Shown here piece by piece: positions 17,251 through 24,719 of a stretch of DNA of 64,000 bases (the first letter of the stretch is position 1; every line of letters begins with the position of its first letter). The translations under genes and the position numbers were made by a program. Origin of the DNA: Caulobacter sp. NIBR1757 (GTDB taxonomy: Bacteria; Pseudomonadota; Alphaproteobacteria; Caulobacterales; Caulobacteraceae); NCBI RefSeq assembly GCF_027912495.1, contig NZ_CP115463.1, positions 3,546,501 to 3,610,500 on the forward strand, in the 5' to 3' direction. The notes beneath the pieces are model-generated. The model was not told where the DNA came from. It did no database searches and worked only from the letters and a program-made list of their open reading frames with translations.

Positions 17251-17889
17251 ATGTACCGACTGATCATCTTCGACTTCGACGGCACCCTGGCCGACAGCGC
17301 CCCCTGGTTTGTCGGCGTCCTGGGAAGCCTGGCCGACAGGCATGGCTTCCGGCGGGTCGGGGCCGATGAGGTGGAGGCCCTGCGCGGGCTGCCCAACCGG
17401 GAAATCATCAGGCGGCTGGGCGTCTCGCCTTGGCGCCTGCCCTTCATCGCCCGCGACATGAAGGCGCGGATGACCGCCGACATCGGAACCATCCGCCTGT
17501 TCCCCGGGGTGGGCGAGATGCTGACGGCCCTGGATGGAGCCGACCTGCGCCTGGCCGTCGTCAGCTCCAACGCCGAAACGAACGTGCGGGCGGTGCTGGG
17601 TCCTGATCTGGCCGCTCGCATGGACCACTACGGCTGCGGGGCCAGCCTGTTCGGCAAGGCGGCCCACTTCAGGCGGGCGATGAAGGCGGCCGGGGCCACG
17701 CCCGGCCAGACCCTCTGCATCGGCGACGAGCCCCGCGATGGCGAAGCGGCGCGCAAGGCCGGCGCCGCCTTCGGCGCCGTGGCCTGGGGCTATGCAACGG
17801 CGGACAGCCTGGCCCGGGAGAGGCCGGCTCACAGCTTTGCGGACATGGCTGACATCCCGCGCCTTCTCGCCGCCGGGCAGCATCCCTAA
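17251..17889 (+). CDS. HAD-superfamily phosphatase (phosphoglycolate phosphatase-like)
   Basis: HAD hydrolase of 212 residues with all motifs: I DFDGTLADS, II VVSSNAETN, III lysine in FGKAAHF, IV CIGDEPRDGEAARKAG. The helical cap between residues 20 and 85 is of the C1 type seen in Gph-like enzymes. Substrate unknown. I start at 17251 (MYRLIIFDFDGT) with GAGGGG seven bases upstream; an ATG 102 bases earlier gives an unlikely extension. Confidence 0.88.
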   Translation: MYRLIIFDFDGTLADSAPWFVGVLGSLADRHGFRRVGADEVEALRGLPNREIIRRLGVSPWRLPFIARDMKARMTADIGTIRLFPGVGEMLTALDGADLRLAVVSSNAETNVRAVLGPDLAARMDHYGCGASLFGKAAHFRRAMKAAGATPGQTLCIGDEPRDGEAARKAGAAFGAVAWGYATADSLARERPAHSFADMADIPRLLAAGQHP

Positions 17890-17986
17890 CCAGGCCCGCA
17901 GTATCCCTGCGTTGACATCCCGCCCGTCGGGGCCACATGGAAACCCGACACTCAGCGCCTCCCCGCGCGCCTGCAAGGACTCCCGA

Positions 17987-18814
17987 ATGTCGGACGTCGC
18001 CGCCCCGGCCGCCTCTACCTGGACCCCCTCCGCCGCCCAGAATCTCGAGAAGGTTCTGTGGGTCAGGCACTGGACCGACCGGCTGTTCAGCTTCGCCATC
18101 ACCCGCCCCGAAAGCTTCCGCTTCCGCTCGGGCGAATTCGTGATGATCGGCCTGCCGCCGGCGCCGGGTGAGAGCAAGCCCATCCTGCGCGCCTATTCCA
18201 TCGCCTCGCCCAGCTTCGCCGAGGAGCTGGAGTTCCTGTCGATCAAGGTCCAGGACGGCCCGCTGACCTCGCGCCTGCAGCACATCCAGCCGGGCGACGA
18301 CGTCCTGCTCGGCAAGAAGCCGACCGGCACCCTGGTGCTCGACGCCGTGCGGCCCGGCAAGCGCTTGTTCCTGTTCGGCACCGGCACGGGTCTCGCGCCC
18401 TTCCTGTCGGTGGCCCGCGATCCGGACGCCTATTCCAACTTCGAGCAGGTCATCGTCGGCCACGGCGTGCGCGAGGTGAACGAACTGGCCTACCGCGACC
18501 TGTTCACCCAGGACATCTTCGAAGACCCGCTGGTCGGCGAGGAGGCCCGCCAGCAGCTGGTCTACTACCCGACCGTCACCCGCGAGCCGTTCGAGCGCCA
18601 GGGCCGCTTCACCGACCTGATCAGCTCGGGACAGCTGTTCCGCGACCTCGGGCTGGAGGGCGTGACCTTCAACCGCGACGAGGACCGCATCATGCTGTGC
18701 GGCTCGATGGACTTCATCAAGGACATGGCCGCCCTCTGCGAAAGCCACGGCCTGGTCGAAGGCTCGAACGCCGAGCCGGGCGACTACGTGCTGGAACGGG
18801 CGTTCGTGGGGTAG
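17987..18814 (+). CDS. fpr: Ferredoxin--NADP(+) reductase
   Basis: Flavoprotein of 275 residues. FAD-binding RAYSIASPS, pyrophosphate region, NADP-binding LFGTGTGLAPFLSVARD and CGSMDFIKDM are present, and the protein ends VLERAFVG as in the subclass I bacterial reductases of Rhodobacter type rather than the Trp-ending E. coli type. It supplies electrons between NADPH and ferredoxin or flavodoxin, often in oxidative stress or Fe-S assembly. The ATG at 17987 fits a start 97 bases after the upstream gene. Confidence 0.93.
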   Translation: MSDVAAPAASTWTPSAAQNLEKVLWVRHWTDRLFSFAITRPESFRFRSGEFVMIGLPPAPGESKPILRAYSIASPSFAEELEFLSIKVQDGPLTSRLQHIQPGDDVLLGKKPTGTLVLDAVRPGKRLFLFGTGTGLAPFLSVARDPDAYSNFEQVIVGHGVREVNELAYRDLFTQDIFEDPLVGEEARQQLVYYPTVTREPFERQGRFTDLISSGQLFRDLGLEGVTFNRDEDRIMLCGSMDFIKDMAALCESHGLVEGSNAEPGDYVLERAFVG

Positions 18815-18832
18815 CAACCGCCCCCCCAAGGG

Positions 18833-18955
18833 CTGTCATCCTCCGGCCGCGTAGCGGACCGGGGGACCCAGGGCGGCTCTGGAAAGACTCCCGGCAGCTT
18901 TCACGCGGACAGTTGGGTCCCCCGGCTGCCGCTCCGCGGCCCCGGAGGATGACAG
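18833..18955. repeat. Palindromic intergenic repeat, family A (copy 1)
   Basis: Outer arms CTGTCATCCTCCGG and CCGGAGGATGACAG enclose smaller inverted segments (GGGGGACCCA ... TGGGTCCCCC and GCGTAGCGG-like tips). It lies between fpr and moeA. A second copy with the same outer arms and the same GGACCCA / TGGGTCC inner arms is at 37159-37323. It could fold into a long forked hairpin in RNA or DNA. Confidence 0.8.
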
Positions 18956-18985
18956 CGAGGGGGAGAGCGTGAGAAAGCTCGCCGC

Positions 18986-20176
18986 ATGTCCCTCAAGAAC
19001 CTCACCGTCGAAGACGCCCGCGCCCGCATGCTGGGCGCCGCCGTGCGCACGGCGATCCACACCCTCCCCCTGGCCGAAGCCGATGGCCTGACCCTGGCCG
19101 AGGACATCCATGCCGTCCGCGACCAGCCGCCGTTCGACGCCTCGGCCATGGATGGCTGGGCCGTCATCGGCGACCCCGCTGAGGGTGACCAACTGCGCAT
19201 CGCCGGCGAGAGCGCCGCCGGGCGCGGCCACGACGGCGCGCTGCGGCCCGGCCAGGCCGTCCGCATCTTCACCGGCGCCGCCGTGCCAGCCGGAGCCACG
19301 CGGGTCATCATCCAGGAAGACACGATGCGCGACGGCGACATCGTCCGCATCGCCCGGCCGCCCTCCCCCGGCCCCAACATCCGCCGCGCCGGCGGCGACT
19401 TCCAGGCCGGGACGCTGTTGCTCAAAGCCGGAACACGCCTCGATCCCTGGCGGCTGTCCCTCGCCGCGGCCGCCGGCCGTGCTGCCCTCCAGGTCAGCGC
19501 CCGCCCGACCCTGGCCATCCTGGCCACGGGCGAGGAACTGGTCTCCCCCGGCGGCCATCCCGGGCCCTTCCAGATCTTCGAGAGCGGCAGCGCCGGCCTC
19601 GTGCCGATGATCGCCCGCTGGGGCGGTCTGGCGCACCGGCTCAGCCCCGCTCGCGACGACGAGGACGCCATCGCCGCCGCCGTGGCCGGGGCGGACGCCG
19701 AACTGATCATCACCGTCGGCGGCGCCTCGGTCGGCGACTACGACCTCGTCAAGCCGGCCCTGAAGCGCCTCGGCTTGGAATTGCTGGTCGAGACCATCAA
19801 TGTGCGCCCCGGCAAGCCGACCTGGTTCGGGACCTTGAGCGACGGCCGCCGCGTGCTCGGCCTGCCCGGCAACCCGGCCAGCGCCTTTGTCTGCGCCGAA
19901 CTGTTCCTCAAGCCCCTGATCGCCGCCATGTCCGGCGGCGCGGCGGGCCCGCTGATGGAGCCGGCCATCCTGGCGCAAGACCTGCCCGCCGCCGGCCCGC
20001 GCGAGCACTGGATGCGGGCCATCCTCGGGTCCGAGGGCGTGCGGGCCCTGCCCGACCAGGACAGCAGCCTGGTGACGGTGTTCGCCGCCGCCGACGCCCT
20101 GCTGCGCCGACGCGCGAACGCCCCGGCGGTCAAGGCCGGGACGTTCGTCGAAATCCTGAGACTGAACCGGGGCTAG
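18986..20176 (+). CDS. moeA: Molybdopterin molybdenumtransferase
   Basis: Protein of 396 residues that inserts molybdate into adenylated molybdopterin. Visible: FDASAMDGWAVIG (domain III start), RIFTGAAVPAGATRVIIQED, the long PSPGPNIRRAGGDFQAG segment, the MoCF-binding domain with LAILATGEELV, TVGGASVGDYDLVKPAL and LPGNPASAFV, and a C-terminal domain. Length is normal for the family. The stop overlaps the next convergent gene by four bases. Confidence 0.95.
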   Translation: MSLKNLTVEDARARMLGAAVRTAIHTLPLAEADGLTLAEDIHAVRDQPPFDASAMDGWAVIGDPAEGDQLRIAGESAAGRGHDGALRPGQAVRIFTGAAVPAGATRVIIQEDTMRDGDIVRIARPPSPGPNIRRAGGDFQAGTLLLKAGTRLDPWRLSLAAAAGRAALQVSARPTLAILATGEELVSPGGHPGPFQIFESGSAGLVPMIARWGGLAHRLSPARDDEDAIAAAVAGADAELIITVGGASVGDYDLVKPALKRLGLELLVETINVRPGKPTWFGTLSDGRRVLGLPGNPASAFVCAELFLKPLIAAMSGGAAGPLMEPAILAQDLPAAGPREHWMRAILGSEGVRALPDQDSSLVTVFAAADALLRRRANAPAVKAGTFVEILRLNRG

Positions 20177-20742
20177 TGAACCGTCGGCCCGTGGTCCTGG
20201 CCGCCGCGGTGCACCCGCCGGTCCCACTGGTCCTTCAGCAGGCTGGCGACGCCCATCCAGCCGGCCGTCGGGGCCGCCACCGCGCCGGGGGTCGGCTGCA
20301 CCTTCATGGCGTGATAGGCGTAGACCGCGCCGGCCCCGACCGAGGCGACGGCGACGGCCACCCGGCCGCCGACCCGTTTGGGCCCCAGCGCCATCCAGGC
20401 GGCCGAGAAGCCTTGCACCAGGCCCCACAGGGTCAGGGCCCGGGTGCGGGTCGCGCCCTGCGGGCTGTTCCAGACCCGCAGGCCGGAGATGGTCAGGGCG
20501 GTGAACATCGAGGGCCAGATCACCGAGAAGGCGGCCTTGGGCGGGTTGCTCACCGGCCCCTGCGACTCCGCATACTCGCTCATGTAGTCAGGCTCTTCGA
20601 CCGGGCTGCGCCGCGAGGCGATGACCTCGGCCAGGGCGACGGCCCCGCCGGCCAGCAGCAGGCCCAGCAGCACATGGCCCGCGGTGGTCACCGGCTTGGC
20701 TTCGACCTCGACCATTCCCTCGGGGCCCATTTCGTAGCGCAT
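20173..20742 (-). CDS. TspO/MBR-like membrane protein
   Basis: Protein of 189 residues with an early membrane helix (TTAGHVLLGLLLAGGAVALAEV) and four further ones. The core PPKAAFSVIWPSMFTALTISG...RVW, LTLWGLVQGFSAAWMALG and a final AGWMGVASLLKDQWDR resembles TspO/MBR proteins (tryptophan-rich sensors that bind porphyrins), although the Trp content is lower and an extra N-terminal helix is present. I start at the ATG at 20742 with GGGAGA upstream. The assignment is tentative. Confidence 0.55.
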   Translation of the reverse strand: MRYEMGPEGMVEVEAKPVTTAGHVLLGLLLAGGAVALAEVIASRRSPVEEPDYMSEYAESQGPVSNPPKAAFSVIWPSMFTALTISGLRVWNSPQGATRTRALTLWGLVQGFSAAWMALGPKRVGGRVAVAVASVGAGAVYAYHAMKVQPTPGAVAAPTAGWMGVASLLKDQWDRRVHRGGQDHGPTVH

Positions 20743-20821
20743 GCAAAGTCTCCCTGGATCCCGGACTAGCCGAGCCTCCGGCTCAACGCCGCCTGGGCGA
20801 GTCGGGTTCCGGCTCCACGTG

Positions 20822-20873
20822 GTCGCGCGTTTGATCCGATAACCGGTTCCCACTTATCGGAACGCGCTCCTAG
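20822..20873. repeat. Alphaproteobacterial REP-like palindrome
   Basis: The stretch TTTGATCCGATAACCGG, TTCCCACTTATCGG and AACGCGCTCC forms a hairpin (CCGATAA / TTATCGG) next to a GCGCG pair. It closely resembles a short palindromic repeat that I know as common between genes of many alphaproteobacteria. It ends at the bfr stop (20870-20872) and may help end that transcript. Confidence 0.5.
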
Positions 20874-21358
20874 TGACCCTCACCCTGCATCTCGCCCATG
20901 GCGCTTTGAAGGTAATTCTGTTCGCCAAGCTGGCGCACGAGATCGAGCTGGGTCTCGAGGAAGTCGATGTGGTCCTCGGTGTCGCTGAGGATCTCGACCA
21001 GCAGTTCGCGGGACACGTAGTCCATCGCCTCTTCACAGGCCTTCACGCCCGGAATCAGCGTCTCGCGACCGCCCTTTTCGACCGCCAGGTCGGCGGCCAG
21101 GCCCTCGGGCACCGTCTCGCCGATCTTCAGCTTGTGCAGGTCCTGCAGGTTGGGCAGGCCGTCGAGGAAGAGGATGCGCTTGATCAGCTTGTCGGCGTGC
21201 TTCATCTCGCCGATCGATTCGTCGTAGGTGATCTGGCCCAGCTTGTTGAGGCCCCAGTGCTGGTACATCCGCGCATGCAGGAAGTACTGGTTCACCGCCG
21301 TGAGTTCGTTGGTCAGGACCGCGTTCAGAATGCGGATGATGGCCGGATCGCCCTTCAT
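20870..21358 (-). CDS. bfr: Bacterioferritin
   Basis: Iron-storage protein of 162 residues. Ferroxidase ligands are in place: Glu18 (LTNELTAVNQYF), Glu51 and His54 (SIGEMKHAD), Glu94 (VKACEEAMDY region), Glu127 and His130 (SDTEDHIDF). Met52, the heme ligand, is present. I start at the ATG at 21358 with AGGAG seven bases upstream. It lies next to bfd on the same strand, the usual pair for storage and release. Confidence 0.96.
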   Translation of the reverse strand: MKGDPAIIRILNAVLTNELTAVNQYFLHARMYQHWGLNKLGQITYDESIGEMKHADKLIKRILFLDGLPNLQDLHKLKIGETVPEGLAADLAVEKGGRETLIPGVKACEEAMDYVSRELLVEILSDTEDHIDFLETQLDLVRQLGEQNYLQSAMGEMQGEGH

Positions 21359-21490
21359 GGCGGTGCTCCTCAAGGTTCAATTGAAGAGGTCTTGCCCTCG
21401 CTTCGGGCCAGCCCGCAACTGCAATCTCTGCGAACGTTTCGCGCTAGCAGACAAATCTTCGCGAATGCCTCGCGACAACAGTAACCGCCC

Positions 21491-21676
21491 CTACTCGGCT
21501 GCGTAACGCAGCGCCTCGCGGCTCTCGTCGATCATCTGGCGCATCTCGCAGACGCACTTGGCGCACTGGGCCTGGCAGCCCTGGCTCCTGAACACCTCGG
21601 CCGGACGCGAGGCGCCGGCGGCGATGGCCTGGCGCACGTCCCGTTCCCGGATGCCGTTACAGTTGCAGACGTACAA
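21491..21676 (-). CDS. bfd: Bacterioferritin-associated ferredoxin
   Basis: Protein of 61 residues carrying a [2Fe-2S] cluster: YVCNCNGI at the N-terminus and GCQAQCAKCVC in the second half, the CxC plus CxxC pattern of the BFD fold. Bfd reduces the heme of Bfr to free iron. The start is TTG (21674-21676); no ATG is in a better position and the family begins MYVC. Fur-like sites lie just upstream. Confidence 0.93.
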   Translation of the reverse strand: MYVCNCNGIRERDVRQAIAAGASRPAEVFRSQGCQAQCAKCVCEMRQMIDESREALRYAAE

Positions 21677-21696
21677 GGGAGAACCCCGAACCCGAT

Positions 21697-21711
21697 TGCG
21701 AACAATTCTCG
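21697..21711. promoter_or_regulatory. Candidate Fur box in front of bfd
   Basis: TGCGAAC-A-ATTCTCG fits a 7-1-7 inverted repeat of the TGCGAAT-N-ATTCGCA type with two mismatches. It lies about 20 bases before the bfd start. Regulation by iron is expected for this gene in the family; binding is inferred. Confidence 0.4.
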
Positions 21712-21735
21712 TTCTCTAGCGCATCCTCAGCGCCG

Positions 21736-21752
21736 TTGCAACGCATTCGCAA
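21736..21752. promoter_or_regulatory. Second candidate Fur-like palindrome
   Basis: TTGCAACGCATTCGCAA is an imperfect 17-base palindrome of the same type, 60 bases before bfd and about 105 bases before the divergent FG-GAP/RTX gene. It could serve either gene. Confidence 0.35.
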
Positions 21753-21858
21753 CGAAGCCGCCATCCATTCCTGGCTGGAATACGAGGCGGGCAATTCGGA
21801 ATTTGATCGCCGGGGGCCGCGCTTCCAGGGTCCGCGCCAAACGCGCCCGGAGTTCCCC

Positions 21859-24333
21859 ATGCCTTTCGCCGCCTCGATCGATCTGAACAGCCTCGACGGC
21901 TCCAACGGCTTCCGGATCAACGGGGTCGACTTCATAGATATTCTGGGCTGGCGGGTGACCGGGGTCGGCGACATCGACGGCGACGGCCTGGCCGACTTGC
22001 TGGTCAGCGCCCCCAACGCCGATGGGTCGGCCGCCAGCAGCGGCGTCTCCTACGTCCTGTTCGGCCGGGCGGGGAGTTTCGCCGCTACCCTCTCGTCCGC
22101 CGACCTGTCGTTCGCGACCGGGTTCCGGATCAACGGCGAGGGCAGCAACGATCTCAGTGGCTCCAGCCTCGGCGCGATCGGCGACTTCAACGGCGACGGT
22201 CTTGCCGACTTCATCATCGGGGCCCCGGGGGCCGATCCCAACGGCAACGGTTCGGGGGCGTCCTACGTCGTGTTCGGCCAGTCGGGCGGCTTCGGCGCCG
22301 CGCTGAACCTCAGCACCCTGAATGGCGCCAACGGCTTCCAGATCAACGGCGAGGCGGCCTTCGACACCAGCGGCGCCTGCGTCGCCGGGGCCGGCGACAT
22401 CAACAACGACGGCTTCGCCGACGTGATCATCGGCGCGGCGGCGGCCTCTCCAAACGGAAGCCGCTCCGGGGCCAGCTATGTGATCTTCGGCACGGCCGCC
22501 GGCATGCCCGCCAATTTCGACCTCTCCACCCTCGACGGGACCAATGGCTTCCAGATCAACGGCGTGGCCTTCGAGGACCAGTCCGGCGACGCGGTCGCTT
22601 CGGCTGGGGACGTCAACGGCGACGGAATCGACGACCTGATCATCGGCGCGCGCTACGCCGACCCGGCCGGCGCCAGTTCCGGCGCGGCCTATGTCCTGTT
22701 CGGCAGGGACACCGCCGTGTCCGGCGCCTTCCTGGCCAATGTCGAACTGTCGGGCCTGAACGGCGTCAACGGCTTCCGGATCACCGGCGCCGCGGCCGGC
22801 GACCAGCTTGGCCATTCGGTCGCCTCGGTCAGCGATATCAACGGAGACGGCCTCGACGACCTCGCCATCGGCGCCGACGCCGCCGACGCCAACGGGACCA
22901 ACTCAGGCGCGACCTACATCGTCTTCGGGCGGACCAGCGGCTTTTCGCCCAGCTTCAGCGTTTCCGCCCTGGACGGGACTGACGGCTTCCGCCTGACCGG
23001 CGGCGCGGCCTACGACCGCGCCGGCATCTCGGTGGCCTCGGCCGGTGACGTCAACGGCGATGGCCTGGGCGACCTCATCCTCGGCGCCAACAAAGCGGCG
23101 GGCGGCGCCGGGGCGGCCTTCGTGGTGTTCGGCTCGGCCGGCGGCTTTCCCGCCTCGCTCGACCTGTCGGCCCTGGACGGGACCGACGGCTTCCGGCTGA
23201 ACGGCGGATCCTTCGGCGACGAGGCCGGCATCTCGGTGGCGTCGGCGGGCGACCTCAACGGCGACGGCGCAGACGACCTTGTGGTCGGCGCCTACCGGAC
23301 CGGCAGCGTGCCGCAGTACGTCGGGACGGCCTACATCGTCTTCGGCCAGCGGGCGGCCTTCGTCGGCTCGCCAGCCGACCAGACCTATGCCGGCAGCGCC
23401 CTGGCCGACACCCTGTCCGGCCTGGGCGGCAAGGACACCCTCAGGGGGCTCGGCGGCGACGACATCCTCGACGGCGGCTCGGAAAACGACGTCCTCTACG
23501 GCGGCGACGGCGCGGACGACCTGATCGGCGGTACCGGCAACGACATCCTCAGCGGCGACGCCGGCGACGACGAACTGAACGGCGGCGATGGGGCGGACAA
23601 GCTGTTCGGCGGGACGGGGGTCGACACCCTGGTCGGCGGAGCCGGCGCGGACCGCATGGACGGCGGCGCGCAGGCCGACGTCCTGACCGGCGGCGACGCC
23701 AACGACTACCTCGACGGCGGCGCCGGGGCCGACCTGCTGACCGGCGGCCTCGGCAACGACGTCTTCATCGTCGACGACGCCGGCGACCAGACCCTCGAAC
23801 TGGCCGGCGAGGGCTACGACATCGTCCGCACGGCCAACGCCTGGGTCCTGGCCGACAACATCGAGGGCCTGGAGCTGCAGGGCGGCGGCGACGTCGCCGG
23901 GACCGGCAACGCCGGGGCCAACAACCTGCAGGGCAACCCCGGCGACAACCTGCTGTCCGGGCTGGGCGGCGTCGATACCCTCAACGGCGGCGACGGTGAC
24001 GACATCATCGTCGGCGGCCTCGGCAACGACCTGCTGCGCGGCGGCACGGGGCTGGACGCCTTCCGCGTCGCCCATGCCTTCGGCGGCGTCCTCGAGACCG
24101 ACCAGATCTACGACTTCTCAACGGCCGAGGGCGACCTTCTGGACTTCACCGGCGCCTATGCCGGGACCCTCGCCCAGGTCGACCGCTTCACAAAGCACGC
24201 CGGCGAGATGACCCTGACCTTCGCCGCCGGCATCACCACCGTGCGGCTCGACATCGACGGCAACGGAATCGCCGACTACCAGGTCAAGATCAACGGCGAC
24301 GTCACCGCCGACTGGGGCGGCTGGCTGCTCTAG
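21859..24333 (+). CDS. FG-GAP propeller plus RTX calcium-binding secreted protein (1)
   Basis: Protein of 824 residues. Residues about 1-510 hold seven FG-GAP/integrin-alpha-like repeats (unit DVNGDGIDDLIIGA ... SGAAYVLFG), each with a calcium loop D-x-N-x-D-G. Residues about 512-640 and 690-730 are RTX nonapeptides (GGxGxDxLx). The end DYQVKINGDVTADWGGWLL is an M10-peptidase-type C-terminal module and likely type I secretion signal. There is no N-terminal signal peptide, as expected for T1SS cargo. An adhesin or calcium-dependent surface protein is likely. I start at MPFAAS (21859) because the paralogue begins at the same point. No type I exporter is in the window. Confidence 0.9.
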   Translation: MPFAASIDLNSLDGSNGFRINGVDFIDILGWRVTGVGDIDGDGLADLLVSAPNADGSAASSGVSYVLFGRAGSFAATLSSADLSFATGFRINGEGSNDLSGSSLGAIGDFNGDGLADFIIGAPGADPNGNGSGASYVVFGQSGGFGAALNLSTLNGANGFQINGEAAFDTSGACVAGAGDINNDGFADVIIGAAAASPNGSRSGASYVIFGTAAGMPANFDLSTLDGTNGFQINGVAFEDQSGDAVASAGDVNGDGIDDLIIGARYADPAGASSGAAYVLFGRDTAVSGAFLANVELSGLNGVNGFRITGAAAGDQLGHSVASVSDINGDGLDDLAIGADAADANGTNSGATYIVFGRTSGFSPSFSVSALDGTDGFRLTGGAAYDRAGISVASAGDVNGDGLGDLILGANKAAGGAGAAFVVFGSAGGFPASLDLSALDGTDGFRLNGGSFGDEAGISVASAGDLNGDGADDLVVGAYRTGSVPQYVGTAYIVFGQRAAFVGSPADQTYAGSALADTLSGLGGKDTLRGLGGDDILDGGSENDVLYGGDGADDLIGGTGNDILSGDAGDDELNGGDGADKLFGGTGVDTLVGGAGADRMDGGAQADVLTGGDANDYLDGGAGADLLTGGLGNDVFIVDDAGDQTLELAGEGYDIVRTANAWVLADNIEGLELQGGGDVAGTGNAGANNLQGNPGDNLLSGLGGVDTLNGGDGDDIIVGGLGNDLLRGGTGLDAFRVAHAFGGVLETDQIYDFSTAEGDLLDFTGAYAGTLAQVDRFTKHAGEMTLTFAAGITTVRLDIDGNGIADYQVKINGDVTADWGGWLL

Positions 24334-24367
24334 ACCCCGCCAAACCCCCGCCGGCCGGGCGTTTGCG

Positions 24368-24387
24368 GAATATGTCTAGACATATTC
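24368..24387. repeat. 20-bp perfect palindrome, copy 1
   Basis: GAATATGTCTAGACATATTC reads the same on both strands. It lies 35 bases after the RTX gene stop. The identical sequence, extended to 26 bases, occurs at 55521-55546. There is no T-run. Two identical AT-rich palindromes in a high-GC background suggest a protein-binding site. Confidence 0.8.
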
Positions 24388-24598
24388 ATCGACGATTGAG
24401 GCCCTCCGCCGGCCCCTCGCCTGCCCCTGGCTGGCGGCGTAGGTCACGTGGTTGCATTTTCGACCTACAGACCCCGCGCACCGACCTACGAGCGACCCAC
24501 GCCCGGGCCCACAGCCTCGCGGCCTCGACCACCGCCAAAGCCCACGGATGCTGGGGTCTGGCCGCCGTTCGTGCGTCTCCGGGCGGCGACCGCTTGTT
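24388..24598. other. Intergenic stretch before the carboxypeptidase
   Basis: No gene is convincing between 24334 and 24719. Short direct repeats of CGACCTAC (24460, 24481 and a partial copy at 24602 as GTAGGTCGGG) are visible. The promoter described at 24599-24626 follows. Confidence 0.4.
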
Positions 24599-24626
24599 TT
24601 GTAGGTCGGGCGAGCGGCGGTATAAT
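24599..24626 (+). promoter_or_regulatory. Housekeeping-type promoter for the carboxypeptidase gene
   Basis: TTGTAG, 16 bases, then a perfect TATAAT. A transcript would begin near 24633 and leave a leader of about 87 bases before the ATG at 24720. This is the clearest consensus -10 box I found in the window. Confidence 0.5.
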
Positions 24627-24719
24627 GGGTCCCCGCTTCGATAAGAGGCCGGCAGCGCTCTGGACGCGAGGGCCGGCCTTGCGCAGATTGCGCGGCTTAT
24701 CGGTTGAGGGGTGGCTTTC

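Noticed and set aside
15408-17621. 737-codon minus-strand frame overlapping the tail sheath gene
   Set aside because: Different frame of the same strand over the sheath gene and the opposite strand of the HAD gene; the product is Arg-rich with no recognisable fold.
23394-24060. Dense GGC-rich repeats suggestive of a CRISPR or satellite
   Set aside because: These are the codons of RTX nonapeptides (GGxGxD) in frame, with no conserved repeat/spacer pattern.
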